Assembly (NCBI RefSeq): GCF_041260155.1
Contig: NC_091932.1
Location: 12,209,441-12,273,440, forward strand
Length of the DNA stretch: 64,000 nt
From: Ptychodera flava
Lineage: Eukaryota; Hemichordata; Enteropneusta; Ptychoderidae
Reading direction: 5' to 3'
The position numbers and the translations under genes are program-made. Below are positions 10,701 to 23,000 of the stretch, one piece after another; within the stretch, counting starts at the first letter, position 1; the number at the start of each line of letters is the position of its first letter. Below the pieces are notes generated by a model. That model saw nothing but the letters and a program-made list of their open reading frames with translations, made no database searches and was not told the DNA's origin.

Positions 10701-13700
10701 AAGGGAAGTAGCATCCATGCATTGTTTGAAGTGGATTTTGATTATCCCTCGGAGGTGCACTTTGAACTTCCGCTGACACCACTTGACAAGTACTTTGGAC
10801 CAAACAGAAGGTGATTAATAACCTCAGTCCTTCCTCGACGTGAGTACGTACTTCATAAGGGAATGTTGGAAATCTACATAAGCATAGGCATGGGCACGCG
10901 CATGCAGAAGGTTTACAGGGGCTTAAAGTTCCATAAATGACAAGTTACATTCAGTTCGACACGGCTAAGCGAACTAAAGGAACAGCCGATTTCGAAAAGA
11001 ACTTCTACAAGATACAAGCAAGTATATTGTGACTTCTTGTTGTTTGCGGGATGAATATTATCATGTTGCGAATTTAAGATGTGTAAAGTATGAAAGAGAA
11101 CGTAACGGGATAAGCACCAACATTGCCTTATATTGCTATGGACGTGCCTAATATCACATGCATATATAGCAACACAGTACTAATGGTTTGCCATGAGTCC
11201 TCTTTATTTGTACGATTGTACACTTCTAATCTCCTTCAAAGACAATACTGTATTTATAAAGTAAACTTGCCATAAGATGGTTTTAACAAAGTTCTGGGAA
11301 CACTATTAATGTTGAATATTAATGGACAAAGTCCATCCATTAAACTGGTTTCAAATACTGTAACGTATAGACAGTAGTCTGGAATAGTATACTCTGTAAG
11401 AACAGTAGACTCCTTGCAGACTCTCTTTCGCTACCCGGCTACCATTACCTCACACTAACCTGCCCTCAACGGACAATTATAGCAAAGTGTATCGAGGCGT
11501 AGCGGAACAAATCCTATGGACTACTGGTTAGATAGGAATACGCCGACAACTTGATAAGACCTGAATATCATGTCGAAGCAACAACTCTGTTCCTAAGCAA
11601 TGTTAACAAAACATGATTATAAAAACAAGTCAGATCAAGTAACATAAAATACGACGTTGAAATTTCGAGGTCGAATAAAAAGCACTTTGGAAATCGGAGA
11701 CTTAGACCAAAACGTTTATATCGGACAAATCGCTTTGATAACCAAAAGAAGTAATATTTGGAAAATAAGGGAGAAAACGTGTAATAAACTTAACTTACGG
11801 GAGAATTGTTAAACGAATATACAAATACACCGACTGTTGATTTTGTTTCAACCGAGAATTACATTTAGATGAACTTTTCATACTCACATAGATGGCCAAA
11901 CGGTTTTGATTGCTGAGTATTTTGTTGTGTAAGTGGGCACCTCAGAGTGCAAATTTGAAGCCAATAGAAAAATTTCAAATTTCACACAATCTGATGGAGT
12001 TAGAGGTTCGTAGACATGCATAAGGGTGTCCAACTGACCAGTTTTGAGTAATCGTTTGCAACTTTGATTGACTTTAAAATTCCTGTAGAACAGTGAAAGC
12101 GGTATGCAATTATCTTTCAGCTACTGTTAAAACGTTCTCCCCTCTCACTCACTACATTTCCACTTTTCCTACATGGAAACACTCCCCACTGGCCCTCTCC
12201 CTTCAACAAAACTGTCAACTGTCCCTTTTTCTCCACATGATCTTACCCTCCCCATTAATACCACAACAACCAAATGCAACTCTATCTTTTTTGTCAGATG
12301 AGCAAATGAATGAAATTTTCCTGTCGCCTGCTGATGAAAAATTGCGTACCCATCAATAAACCACTTTCGAGTATTTTTTATCGCGAGGAGGTTCGTGAAA
12401 CTGGCCAGAGCAGTGTGCGACTTGCATATAGGGCAAGTGTATCGACCGGATGAAGCGAGATTCATACATTATGTGGTTCCGGACATAAATATTGAATAAC
12501 ACATAAGTTAAATGTTATCCTTCTTGCACAGACGACGATTTTCAACTAACTGAAATGTCTTGTCTGCTATAAGAAATATATTTACTTTTATATTCAATTA
12601 TACCACAGAATTGGCCATCAATCATTCGCTTCATTTCTGATAGAAAGAGCCTGGTGAAATGTTATACGCAATCCAGTAATATTTGAAAGATGTTTAGGAA
12701 AAGTTACATAGTTTAGTTATTTTGGAATTGAACTTATAACGTCATACCTAATGACACTGGATGTCTTCCAGCTATCGTCTTTGGATTTGTAATACTTAAC
12801 AATATCTAGCATAGTTTCTAAATGAAATGAATTTAATTTAGTGAGCGTAGATGATAACTTAAGAAGGTGTTAGTCAACTTCACACCCTCATAACTCTTAT
12901 TCAGTAAGTATCGGGAGTCGGAGCGGTCAACTTGACCCTGCGGTAAAGTGGCTAATTCCTGGCAATTTCCTTTAGGTATGAGCCATCGAGCTGATCTCAA
13001 TTTCAAATACAGTGAGGACAAAATGCGGCGATAAAAGGATGTAAAGAACTGAGGAAAATATTCTGGATGAAACTTTATAAGAGACCAAACTTTCAAAGCC
13101 CCAACACTATAGCATTCCCATGGAACTTTTCTTAAGTATTTACCTGTTTCTTAATTTACCGTGTTGAAATACCGAGTATTGGTCTGATCACAAAATGTGT
13201 TTATGTACGATTTGTAAAGTTATATTTGAAGAACAACGTAAGCATTAACCGCCTATTTTGAAAAAGGTGAAAACTTCTTGGGTAAGTGGCAATTTACACT
13301 ACATTATTGGATGAACATCCAGGAGTCAATGATACTGTTAATTGATACACTGTTATAAGATCAAATATACTGAAATATCACGTTAAGATGGGTTTAACCA
13401 TGTACACTAACACATGGCATTAGATTGTGAATCATTTAAAAGGGTTCGATACATGCGACTATTTCGCTTCATTACTTAAAGTACTTGATGATAACAATTC
13501 TATCAAAAATGGATCTTTACATGAACAGAAAGCACAATTGTAATTCAATGGTAGGCTTAATCTGATAAAGTACGTTAATGATATAAATTTAATGGTTTAA
13601 CATGAGGCGAAATATTTAAACTGCCGAAAACTTCCAAAATTACGTTATTGACATCTCCATGTTTAACCACTATAATGTTTGTTCACGTGATGCGTTTTTT

Positions 13701-13740
13701 AAATTTTGACGTGAAAATTATTTCTTAGTAAGTCGGTCGT
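7733..13740. other. Long intergenic stretch without recognised genes
   Basis: I see no supportable gene in these 6 kb. Short frames such as 9353-9553, 10493-10675 and 12093-12465 show no family motif and look like chance. A GC-rich palindrome (GCACCCC/GGGGGTGC) lies near 8120-8134. Part of the 3' end (about 13300-13400) resembles intergenic sequence near 4670 and 56030 (ATACTGTTAATTGATAC), so it belongs to the duplicated array flank. Confidence 0.5.
8430..8505 (+). repeat. tRNA-like (SINE head) candidate
   Basis: The segment GTGACTGGCTGCCGTAC...GAGTTCGAATCC carries a good RNA polymerase III B-box (GTTCGAATCC). It is shared with 26240-26290. The A-box side is poorly preserved and no cloverleaf can be drawn, so it is more likely the tRNA-derived head of a SINE than a tRNA gene. 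Confidence 0.35.
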
Positions 13741-13744
13741 TCGT

Positions 13745-14030
13745 CAGCTATTGTGTTCGCAATGAGGAATTCTCCTCCCCTTTGTGTAGTTAAGATTCAG
13801 GACTCGTGCTCATCACCACGGATACCACTTAAAGCATAAGACGAATTGCTTTGAAACATTGACCAAAGAAATGCAAACTGCCCGGCAAAAATGAAAACTA
13901 GAGCTTCAATGAGCCACTTGTGTGCCTATCTGACGATGCGATGACTTCGTCCATTACTTGTTTGTAGTTTATGACACAGATGATGTTCCAGAATCTACAT
14001 TCGGGTTGTGAAATAAGCGTTATTTCACTA
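13745..14030 (-). other. 3' flank of TRIM gene 1
   Basis: Sequence below the stop codon of gene 1 shares landmarks with the 3' flanks of gene 2 (39380-39620) and gene 4 (57640-57968), including ATTCAGGAYTCRTGCTCAT near 13794 and 39405. It probably contains the 3' UTR. No convincing AATAAA signal on the minus strand could be assigned. Confidence 0.45.
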
Positions 14031-16271
14031 TTATTGTGCAAAGACTTTAATGCAGTTTCTGTAGTGGTCAACTACTGCAACTCTGCAGGGAACATCATTG
14101 GTGAGGGTGATGCCATGCGGTGAACCAAGTCCGTCCTTATCGCCATCGATGCGACATATGTATCTGCCGTAGCTGGTATATTTCTGAACACGTTCGTTTT
14201 TGAGTTCAGCAATGTAAAGGTAACCTTTCAAATCAATTGCAACACCCAAAGGTCCTCGTAGCTGACTGTCTTCTGTACCGCTGCCGATCGAAGACAAAAA
14301 CTCGCAGTCTGCACTGATCATCCATACGCGGTTATTGTCATAATCGGATACAAATGAGATCCCCTGGCCATTTATAGCTAAGTATGCAGGTCCTCTGAAA
14401 TGTCCCCGCTTGGTGCCGTACTTTCCAAATGATTTGATGTGCTGGCCATCCGGGGTAAACTTTCGGACACAGTGACTTTTTTCCTTGTCTGTTCCTGCAA
14501 TCTTTCCATCCCAGTCAGTGACATAGACGCTGCCATCTAGAGGACTGACTGAAATTCCATAGGGGTACTTCAGGTCTTTTTGCCCGAAGAATCGATATAA
14601 TTGTCCATTCTCATCACTTACGACCACCCGGTTGTTGCCTACGTCTGTCATGAAGTATTCATCTTCAGTTGATATTGCTATACAACAGGGTTTGATTGGG
14701 TTCTTGAACAGCGTGAATGTGAAGGCTGCCTTGCACTTGCCATCTTTGTCAATTATTTGCACTCTGTTGTTGTTTGTGTCGCATGTGACCAAATCGCCGT
14801 GCTTGTTGGTGGCTATACCCTTTGGACCACTAAATTGACACTCATCTTTGCCCTTCGTACCAATATCTCTCACTAATCCTTTTGTAATCAGAATATCAAA
14901 AGGTGCCCCTGGTACTACTCGTCCAGCAATTGCTACTGTCACCCGGTATGTGCCTTCCACTCGGCCATGTACAGTAACCCTATGTGTTCCATCTCTATTG
15001 TCAAAGACGTTGAGATCTTCCCACGATCGCTCTCGTTTTGCTACCTTGGCCATGACTTCTTCATAAGGTATGATCAATTTTCCCGTGCTGTCTCTGGTCT
15101 TGATGATGACATCAACTGAGCCGCCAGTGAACAGCTGTTTAGGAGTATTTGCAAGTGAACAGTGCGGTACACTCACTTTTGATTGCAGCAATCCCAGCAT
15201 GCCACACTCTTCGATGCTACTCTTTGCCTTGAACTTGACAATGTCTGGTGGTTTCGGAGCTTTTGTTTCTGTCCTAGTCATTTTTTCGATACGGTTCACC
15301 ATCTCATCCTTGGAAGACAGGAGCTGTGCGGCAGTACCATGCAATATCATAGTTTCGATATGGCTGCATACACTGGAGATGTTGCTATGTTTGAATTCCA
15401 AGTCATGACTTTGCATCTCAGCTGTTTTGAGTTTTGTACCATAATCTTTTTTTAGCTCTTCTACCAATTTGTGCTGTTCCCTTCTTACCATTCTGATGAT
15501 ATCGTCTGCTTTTCCTCTTATCTTCTGTTCTTCTTCAAAGCAGTGTTTTCTCAGCTTATCTCTGTTGTCACCTGCCACAGATTTACATGCCCTACTCCTT
15601 GCCTCTTTAACTCGCAACTTCGTCAACATTTCTCTTAACTTCTTGATGTAATCGTCAGCCGCATCCTGCAGCTTTCTATGAGAACACTTAGGAATGCGAT
15701 GTTCAACGACAGTGCATTCTAAACAGACGGGAACTTGGCAAGTGTCGCAGTAAAACTTGATCACGTTCTCGGGATGAATGCTGCAGTAAACCATCATGTC
15801 AAGCCTAACATCATCGAATTTTTGTTCGTGGTAGTCACTTTGAGCCACAACTTTGTGGTTCTTTGTGGCTGGGACACTTTTGTGAGGCTTCGCGCATGAT
15901 TGGCAGAAATCTAAACTGCAATCAACACACCTGTGAGAAGCGGCATTTTCTTCACAACCTTCGCAGACTCCAGATATTTCATCGCGACCAGGTTCTCCTT
16001 GACAAACGATATCGAGCAACGAGCTGACAAAAAAGCTACTTTTTAACTCTTTCACTCCGCCATGAGATAGTTGACACGGTGTTTTACAAGTCGGACAAGC
16101 CAGCTCTGTTGCATTTTTTGTAAATTTCACCAGACACTCCCCACAAAACGTATGATGGCATGGTAGGATCTTGGGATTCTTGTACTGTTCAAGGCAGATT
16201 GCACAGGACAGGAAATCTTCACCAATTTTATTGAGAATTTTTAGCGACTGGGTACGAGTTAGCGTTGCCAT
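14031..16271 (-). CDS. TRIM-NHL protein 1 (TRIM2/3-like E3 ubiquitin ligase)
   Basis: A single coding exon of 746 residues. RING zinc ligands are C23, C26, C38, H40, C43, C46, C59 and C62. B-box 1 starts at C103/C106 and ends at H130/H139. B-box 2 runs from C163/H166 to H198. A coiled coil covers about 205-335, a filamin-type immunoglobulin repeat about 365-465 (GGSVDVIIKTRDSTGK...VPGAPFDI), and six NHL blades about 470-746, ending IKVFAQ. This is the TRIM2/3/71 (class VII) order. The family ligates ubiquitin through the RING, dimerises by the coiled coil and selects proteins or RNA through the NHL propeller. I chose the ATG at 16271 rather than an in-frame ATG 18 codons upstream: it matches the starts of the paralogues, has a good Kozak context (ACCATGG), and the upstream part lies across a splice acceptor at 16293/16294. 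Substrate unknown. Confidence 0.95.
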   Translation of the reverse strand: MATLTRTQSLKILNKIGEDFLSCAICLEQYKNPKILPCHHTFCGECLVKFTKNATELACPTCKTPCQLSHGGVKELKSSFFVSSLLDIVCQGEPGRDEISGVCEGCEENAASHRCVDCSLDFCQSCAKPHKSVPATKNHKVVAQSDYHEQKFDDVRLDMMVYCSIHPENVIKFYCDTCQVPVCLECTVVEHRIPKCSHRKLQDAADDYIKKLREMLTKLRVKEARSRACKSVAGDNRDKLRKHCFEEEQKIRGKADDIIRMVRREQHKLVEELKKDYGTKLKTAEMQSHDLEFKHSNISSVCSHIETMILHGTAAQLLSSKDEMVNRIEKMTRTETKAPKPPDIVKFKAKSSIEECGMLGLLQSKVSVPHCSLANTPKQLFTGGSVDVIIKTRDSTGKLIIPYEEVMAKVAKRERSWEDLNVFDNRDGTHRVTVHGRVEGTYRVTVAIAGRVVPGAPFDILITKGLVRDIGTKGKDECQFSGPKGIATNKHGDLVTCDTNNNRVQIIDKDGKCKAAFTFTLFKNPIKPCCIAISTEDEYFMTDVGNNRVVVSDENGQLYRFFGQKDLKYPYGISVSPLDGSVYVTDWDGKIAGTDKEKSHCVRKFTPDGQHIKSFGKYGTKRGHFRGPAYLAINGQGISFVSDYDNNRVWMISADCEFLSSIGSGTEDSQLRGPLGVAIDLKGYLYIAELKNERVQKYTSYGRYICRIDGDKDGLGSPHGITLTNDVPCRVAVVDHYRNCIKVFAQ

Positions 16272-16293
16272 GGTGTGAGTTGAGCTGTGACCA
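16272..16293 (-). promoter_or_regulatory. 5' UTR and splice acceptor of gene 1
   Basis: On the minus strand a pyrimidine tract (TTGTTTCCCTTCTCTTAG) runs into GGCAG followed by TGGTCACAGC and the ATG. Either CAG (exon from 16293) or the TAG four bases earlier (exon from 16297) could be used. The same YAG plus TGGTC-like junction stands 22-26 nt before the ATG in the paralogues, so the coding exon is preceded by an intron. Confidence 0.75.
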
Positions 16294-16574
16294 CTGCCTA
16301 AGAGAAGGGAAACAAGAATTTGCATTTAAAGTACTGTTATCTTAACTGTCAAAGTTTCATTTTCAAATAATATAGTTATAATGAAATATTATTTTCTCTC
16401 ACTAACATTTACAATGGAAACGACGGGGTGATGTGTGACCACTGTCTAAGAGAAAGGAAACAAGAATTGCGTTGAAAGTATTGTTATCTTAACTGTCAAA
16501 GTTTCATTTTCAAAATAATGTAGTTACAATGAAATATCATTTTCTCGCACTAACATTTAGAATGGAAACGACGA
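16287..16574. repeat. 148 bp tandem duplication containing the splice acceptor
   Basis: Copy 1 is 16287-16434 and copy 2 is 16435 to about 16574. Both begin GTGACCACTG and contain GTTATCTTAACTGTCAAAG. Each copy holds a minus-strand acceptor (TTAGGCAG and TTAGACAG), giving gene 1 two candidate acceptors. Genes 2 and 3 have this sequence once. Confidence 0.9.
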
Positions 16575-18615
16575 GGGAACGAAACAGGACAAGAGACCGT
16601 GCTCTACGAGACATTGTGAGATCTTTTGTCGTTATAAAGTTTGCGGGTTCTACCCTGTAATTACAGTCTCTCCATCCGTGAGGGACTGGGCTACAATACT
16701 GGACAAACTATTCTCTATCTTCAGTTAAAGTCATTACACAGCAATCTCTAATATTGGTTCCAAAATATGTAAAAAGATATTTTACTGACAAGAAATGATT
16801 AAAGGTGACCCGCTGTTTTCGAAAAGAAGACGACTGGTACATTGTCGAAAACCTTACCGCTCGCGTTAGTGCAACAGTAGGCTATCATCTACGTCGAATA
16901 ATTTACTCGATATCATTTATACAAGTTTCAAAAATATTCTGATTTTTGAATTTGCTTATGAAAATTTAAGGAAAACGAATGTGTCAAATTAGTAACATCT
17001 TGCATTTCGAAGATCAAGAAACATCTTTCAAACGATGCAGCATCCAAATTGTAACCCTCAAATAAAAATTGATATAATTATCTTTGACGTTTGCCATCAA
17101 CGCGTTTGTTTATTCCAAACAATTTGTAAATAATCGTCTAGTCAAACGTTAAGATTTGAGGGTCCTCAAAGGTGCAACAACGATCATAATTTTTTACTCA
17201 TTTCTACAGCTACATTGCCATAACATTTGCTGATTTTTTCAGTAATTGTTTTTTCAGTAATTGTGTTCTTTGTAAGGTGTACTATCCTATTCTTCAAATC
17301 GTGTGTACCGTTCTTGCAGACATACCTATTCTACTCCGCACTTAACATAATGTAGGGAGAAGAATACGAAAATGTACTCTTTTGTAAAACAAACATCAGA
17401 ACATAATGCATCTTTGTCAGAGTCCCTTTACAGTTCGTCGAATTTTGGAAATTCTTTCGTACTCTTGTCATTATCCGCAAAATTGGCACCGAAATCATTC
17501 TTCTTGGTTATCATTACTGTCATGTTTCTATATTTCTGCAATGTTGATTTTGATTCATGTTTTAGGATTTCTACTTTCTCGAGGTTTTAGCGTCCTTGAA
17601 CCCCATACATTTACAGTTGATTGGGACTATGGCATTAGTAGTACCAGAAATATCAGCAGGGAATCAACAACATAGCGGAACTCGTTTAAAAATTTTTTCC
17701 TTGTGTCATGGAGGAAATCTGCGCACTACCTCTATGTTGTTATTGAAGTACAACAGTTTTTCAAATTTGCTATCAAACATAGTTCAATTTATTCGTTTTG
17801 AGAGTCTGAAACAATATAATTGTAGCGCACTTCACCGGGAGAAGAGTAAAGTGATTATGCAAGTTCAGAGTAGCGCTATTGTATTCTTCTGGCTTCCAGT
17901 TTCCATAATGCTACGTAACACATAAATAGTTGGATATTTTCACCTTTACTGCCATTTCTATATGTGTACTTTTGTCTGCTTTTTAATTATATGCAAATTT
18001 TAGAGTTGATTAAATGTTTTAGTTAGAGTCAGTGTTACCTTGTTGATCTTATTCAGAAAATTCTTTTTGTCTGTATCTAATCATTATATTACTGATACGG
18101 CCATTACGTATCGCCATCAGTGACAATACGATTAGTTATCCACAATTCTCTTTGTTCACAACAATTTGACACTTAGAATGTAATTTAAAGATTATGCTAA
18201 AAGTATGCTCCAAGATGATTGATTAAGTTTAAATTCAAGAGTAAATTGAATAAGAAGACGATGTTTGTAGGCGCTAAAAATTATACTTTTCAACGTAAAG
18301 TTATCAGCAATTCAGATGGTCTCATAATATCACCTGTTAGACATGCAAATTTCCTTTATTATAAACATTTTTAAAAATCAATATCCTTTGCTTTGCCAAC
18401 ACAGATGCAACACATTCCATTAGTCTCCTTGACAAAAATGCATAGGGGTCAAAATTGTCTGTTGATAAAATCATAGAATCGCATTGTCCTCTGTGAAAAA
18501 GGGGTTGATCTTCTCACCATTCTAAGTGGGAAACAAGAAAGAAATGACCATCAAAATAATGCTGTCAGGAAATTGAAATGTCGATCAGGCTGTGCTATCT
18601 TACAGATAAATTTAC
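16575..18615 (-). other. 5' intron of gene 1, part near the coding exon
   Basis: Inferred intron sequence, aligning by landmarks with the gene 2 intron: ATTAGTTATCCACAATTCTC near 18132 matches ATTATCCATAATTCTC near 42985. Short plus-strand frames (17372-17925) have no recognisable product. Confidence 0.5.
17700..17910 (+). repeat. Dispersed repeat, copy 1
   Basis: GGAGGAAATCTGCGCACTAC near 17710, GGGAGAAG near 17840 and GTAGCGCTATTGTA near 17870 recur in order and similar spacing at 20905-21100. This suggests a roughly 200 bp MITE or SINE. The two copies are well diverged. Confidence 0.5.
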
Positions 18616-18802
18616 TTAGGGACTGGTCAGTTTTCTTCAGCCTGGGGGAGGGCCGGTGGATTATTTTTTGCCGACGTCAAAAAGTGGCTGACCCCCCCCC
18701 TATTCCAAATTTTGAAAACAGGGTGACCCCCCCTATTCCAAATTCTAAAACAGGGTGACCCCCCCCCCCCGGGTGCGACAAAGGTAAAACAAAAGATGGA
18801 CA

Positions 18803-18805
<3 letters not shown>

Positions 18806-18880
<75 letters not shown>
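18806..18880. repeat. (TA)n microsatellite
   Basis: A continuous TA run inside the TIR element. Confidence 0.95.
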
Positions 18881-18886
<6 letters not shown>

Positions 18887-19591
18887 TTTACATTTTACAT
18901 ATATTTATATTTAAATAGTCATTCTATGTTTTTAGTGAAATTGTTGACATGTCAGTTGTAAGATAGGAATTTCAAAGTGTCAATCTTAAAGTTTAAATAC
19001 AGTACATTTTGAATGAGCTGTATTTTGAATGAGCTGTGAATGTATTTCACACTTTCTCTGCTTAACCAGATGTCCTGAACTGTTGTACAGAAATGGATGT
19101 CAATCATTAATATCAAAGAGGAAAAGCAGTGAATCAAAAACTTTGATGGGTGTTAAGACTTGCCAACCATCCAATTAAATCTACTGAGGAGCCATAGAGA
19201 GCTTTTTTAGCCAAATCTGATGTGTACAGTGTCTGAGAGGACCTTTTCTTGTGTAACATTGAAACCATAAAAGCACAGCTAATAATGACAAAAACCGCCT
19301 TTTTAAACTGTTATTTTGTTCATAAAAAGCATCTTTCTACAGAAAACCTATGAAACAAAGGAAAATAATTGCATCAATGAGAAGGAAAGATATCTTGTCA
19401 TTTTTCTATCTCTAAAATAAGTCACTATCAATATATATTGTGAAATATTTGTGCATGTTGGCTTTCCTCATACTGAATTCTCACAGAGAGAACAGAAAAG
19501 TATCAGGAATTTGTCATCCTTTCATAAGAAATGCAGATTTCATAATGGTACACTTTCACTTAGCAAACATCAAGATATCTCTGAAAGTATG

Positions 19592-19850
19592 GCGCCCGAA
19601 GGGCGCACCAAAAATATGAAACATCCTGTTATCTCTGATATATATGCCTTGTATATTAAAGTCATGCACCTGAAGGGCATGCTGAAAGATGTATGATATA
19701 TTAAAGTAATGAGCTTGAAGAGCACGCTGAAAAATATTGAACATACAGATATCTCTGATGTATGTATGCTTGATATGTTAAAGTTGGGCGTGCTGAAAAA
19801 TATGACTGATTATTAAAGTTACGCGCCCGAAGGGCGCGCCGAAAAATACC
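19592..19850. repeat. Minisatellite with GC hairpin in each unit
   Basis: About five diverged units of 38-78 bp, each built from a hairpin of the type GCGCCC-GAA-GGGCGC, then CGCCGAAAAATATGA and a TATTAAAGT spacer. Outer units keep the perfect hairpin; inner units have decayed. Confidence 0.8.
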
Positions 19851-20058
19851 ACTGAATGATGAATTTTGTGGCTGACACTAGCATTTAGGCAATGATGAGC
19901 CTGTGTCAAAATTCAAAACACACTGACCCCCCCTATTGGGCATTTCAAAAACATGGTGACCCCCCCCCCCCTATCACCAAAGTCAAAAACAGGGTGACCC
20001 CCCCCCCATGAATCCACCGGCCCCCCCCCCCCCCAGGCTGAAGAAACTGACCAGTCCC

Positions 20059-23000
20059 TTAAGTTAAATGAGTGGTCTCAGTGGATACGGATCCAGGAGA
20101 AGTATGGATAACATCACTTACTGTGACATGTAGTGTCTTATAAAAGTTGTTTGTTCAAATTGTCATTGTTTAACTTTTACTGGAAAAGAAAGACTCGACT
20201 CGCGTTTTCTTTCTTCGTAAAGCGCGATATCCAACACTTAGAAAGAATTATATTACACACTTTTAATACATCATACACTTTCTCTTGCCTTTGAGGATAC
20301 CATTGTCAGAAAATTTGCGGAGATTCTCGGAACAACAATGCTCCTTCTCTACCTCCATTATACGTTAATCCACTGTGGTTTTTTCTTGATAGTAAGATTT
20401 ACAAACAGGCTCTACTTTCTGTTTTATTGTAAATATAACGGCAAACTAAGATATGGTCACAAGAAGACGCACAAAGTCCCCCATCCGTATGCCTACACAT
20501 TATTTGCTATCATTAATTTCTTGAGGGAAAACGAACCCACTTATAGCCCGCCAGAGATGCGTGGATTAAAATGTGAATAGTGATCGTGCATTTCATGGTC
20601 TGACTCACACGTGTTTTGGACATTCTTTTAATAAAATGTACTTTGTCATAATACTCAACTCGAAGGGAACTGATGAACCATTTTGAAAATGGGGTAATTT
20701 TCTATTTTGAAATTTGCCTATATCATAATATTTCATGATCTTGATACATTTGCGTCCTTGGATGCTATAAATCCAGCGATACTTTTTTCGATTAGGACTA
20801 TAATAATACTGCCGCCCAACAAATACCAGCCATAAAATACCAGCACGGTATCAACAAAATGGCGTAACACTACACAGTCATAATGCACCCAATAGCCTAT
20901 CCTTATAAGGGAGGAAATCTGCGTGATACCTCCATGTTTTCATCGTTTTACAACCACTTGCCTTCCATATTGAGACCTTTAATTTCGTTTATCTATGGCA
21001 TGGGTCTGAAAACAATAGCAATGTAGTACACACAGGGAGAAGTGAGAATTGATGCGGCAAGTCAAAGTGGCGCTATTGTAACTTTGCGGATTTTATTTCA
21101 ACAAAGCGATATCTCTCAGAAACATCTGGATATTTTCATTATTTTATGTTACCATTACTTTCCCTGCTTTCGTGATTCTCATGAAATCGCCGGTGCTGAG
21201 TTGTACGTCACAGACACGGTCACGATGCCTGATGGAATAAGGACATAGTTCAACTCTGCACCATGGAATCTTATTCACTGGTTCCCTTATTTGATAACTC
21301 TACATTGCCTCATCAAACATCTTGTTGGGAACACGTAGATGGCCTTTTGCTTAGTCTCACGTCAAGACTATCTTAAGTATGGAATATCTTATCTTGAGTG
21401 GGAATGGTCAGAAATATGACACGCCGCAATTTAACCGTCTTTCATGATTTAACATGTTTTTTGTGAAGTTGAAATTTATACAGACGTTTAGTACAGATAT
21501 CCCGATCATACTTTTGTTTTAGTTTTATCGAAGCTTTTATTTTAAATAAAATTCAGTACTTTGTAGATTTTCTTTTGTACTGTGACGTCCAGGTCCAGAT
21601 ATCCAGGCCATACCCTCGTCTCTGTTATCCAGCGACGTGAAAACGTTCACGAAAGCAGAAAGCAGAAAGGGGTTGTTAATTGTGTTTGAATTGCAACTCT
21701 CAGATCGAATGCGACACCCGGACAGAGTTTACTTGACGCTGGTTACGAATTACCACGGGTGATAGTCCCTAATTTGCCGAGTAGCAAACATAATCAGATA
21801 CATACCTTATGATAGTCACTTTTACATGCCTTGGCTACCATCCACTGACTGAAGTATCGTCGGCTTGAAAGTTATATCTGTGACTTAGTTGCATGTGTAA
21901 ATATCTCTAGCTATGTAGTTGGCTTTGGCTACAGTTCAGCAACAAAGACTCACACCTCGTCAGAACACAAGCTTGAAGTGTCAAGAATAATGGATTTTAA
22001 AACTGCGATTTTTATTTGTATTCTTCAAATCTACATAAAACAATGACCGGAAGCTTTATGCGTTCGTGTTTCATGACTTTAATGTTGTGGGTACTAGTCG
22101 TTGGGTTCGTACGCGATGTCATAACGCTCCTTGCAAATCTTAATCTAATTATATGATCACGTGTTTCAACCTGTCACCATGCTAAGCCTAACGCAGAACT
22201 GCAACACCAGGTACTACTTTATGAAATGGCTATGTTGGAAGATGCACTTTATTTTGGAAATAGAGGCTATATATACAAAACATTATTGAGGAACATACTT
22301 ACAGATGATCTAGATGATCCTATTAACAAACCTACAATCGACAATTCTCTTATTCCATCCAATTCTCTTATTCCATGAAATACACAGTTGCCAGACAATA
22401 TGGAATCAAGATTCAAACAATCACAAACCTAAATAATTATCATTAGTAGGCAAGGTACCTTCACTGCTACACAATAACATTATCTGTTCGACTGGGTGCA
22501 GTGACAACCATGCCTGTTTCATGAGCAAGGGTAACACATTTTATAGCTCCGCTATTTCCCAAACCCACAATGTCATACGGCCAATTCATGATAGTCTTCT
22601 GTTCGACAAAGTTTCGAGTCAAACATTAAGTGAAATGTAAAATTGTTGTTAAACGGTGTGCACCGGTGTTTCGTTAATGAATATAGCCTAGATCTGCAGT
22701 TTTTACTCTACTCAACATGTAACAATTATTGATTTTCTACGTGATACAGTACCCACCTAAAATCAACCATCAACTAAATATGCTGATCACGCATTATGAC
22801 TGTGCGTTACGCAAAATTCAATAAATTTTCAATCGGATCTGAACTCTCAATGTACGACACCTAAATCCCCAACGTAAATTAGTGGTTCAATGACCGAGCT
22901 AAGTTGTAAAAATTTTCTGGCCACGATCACTACACACACTGTAGAGTTCGCGAAGTACTCGTACATAGATACTCGCCATCATACATCGCCCACAATCTAA

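Larger units (their letters stand above)
18619..20058. mobile_element. 1.44 kb TIR element with C-rich subterminal repeats and a central minisatellite
   Basis: The left end GGGACTGGTCAGTTTTCTTC is mirrored at the right end (GAAACTGACCAGTCCC), with about 45 bp of terminal inverted repeat reaching GGCCGGTGGATT. TTA flanks both sides (18616-18618 and 20059-20061) and fits a 3 bp target duplication, as used by PIF/Harbinger elements. Inside the ends, both sides carry direct CAGGGTGACCCCCC units. The middle holds a (TA)n tract and a hairpin minisatellite. No transposase frame is present, so it is non-autonomous. It sits in the 5' intron of gene 1. Confidence 0.85.

Noticed and set aside
12169-12465. 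Minus-strand frame beginning with a CPIC motif, looked at as a possible RING remnant
   Set aside because: No further Cys/His ligands follow at RING spacing, and it does not align with the TRIM genes.
14632-15651. Plus-strand frames antisense to TRIM gene 1 (68, 72, 112, 90 and 60 codons), with counterparts opposite genes 2, 3 and 4
   Set aside because: They recur at the same relative positions in every paralogue because the opposite strand is conserved coding sequence. They have no start context, domain or independent support.
16272-16325. N-terminal extension of gene 1 (18 codons), and similar extensions of genes 2 and 3
   Set aside because: The extensions cross the conserved splice acceptor and are unrelated to one another, while the downstream starts align.
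19592-19850. CRISPR-like array of palindromic repeats
   Set aside because: Units vary in length and sequence, the spacers are themselves related, and the block lies inside a eukaryotic TIR element.
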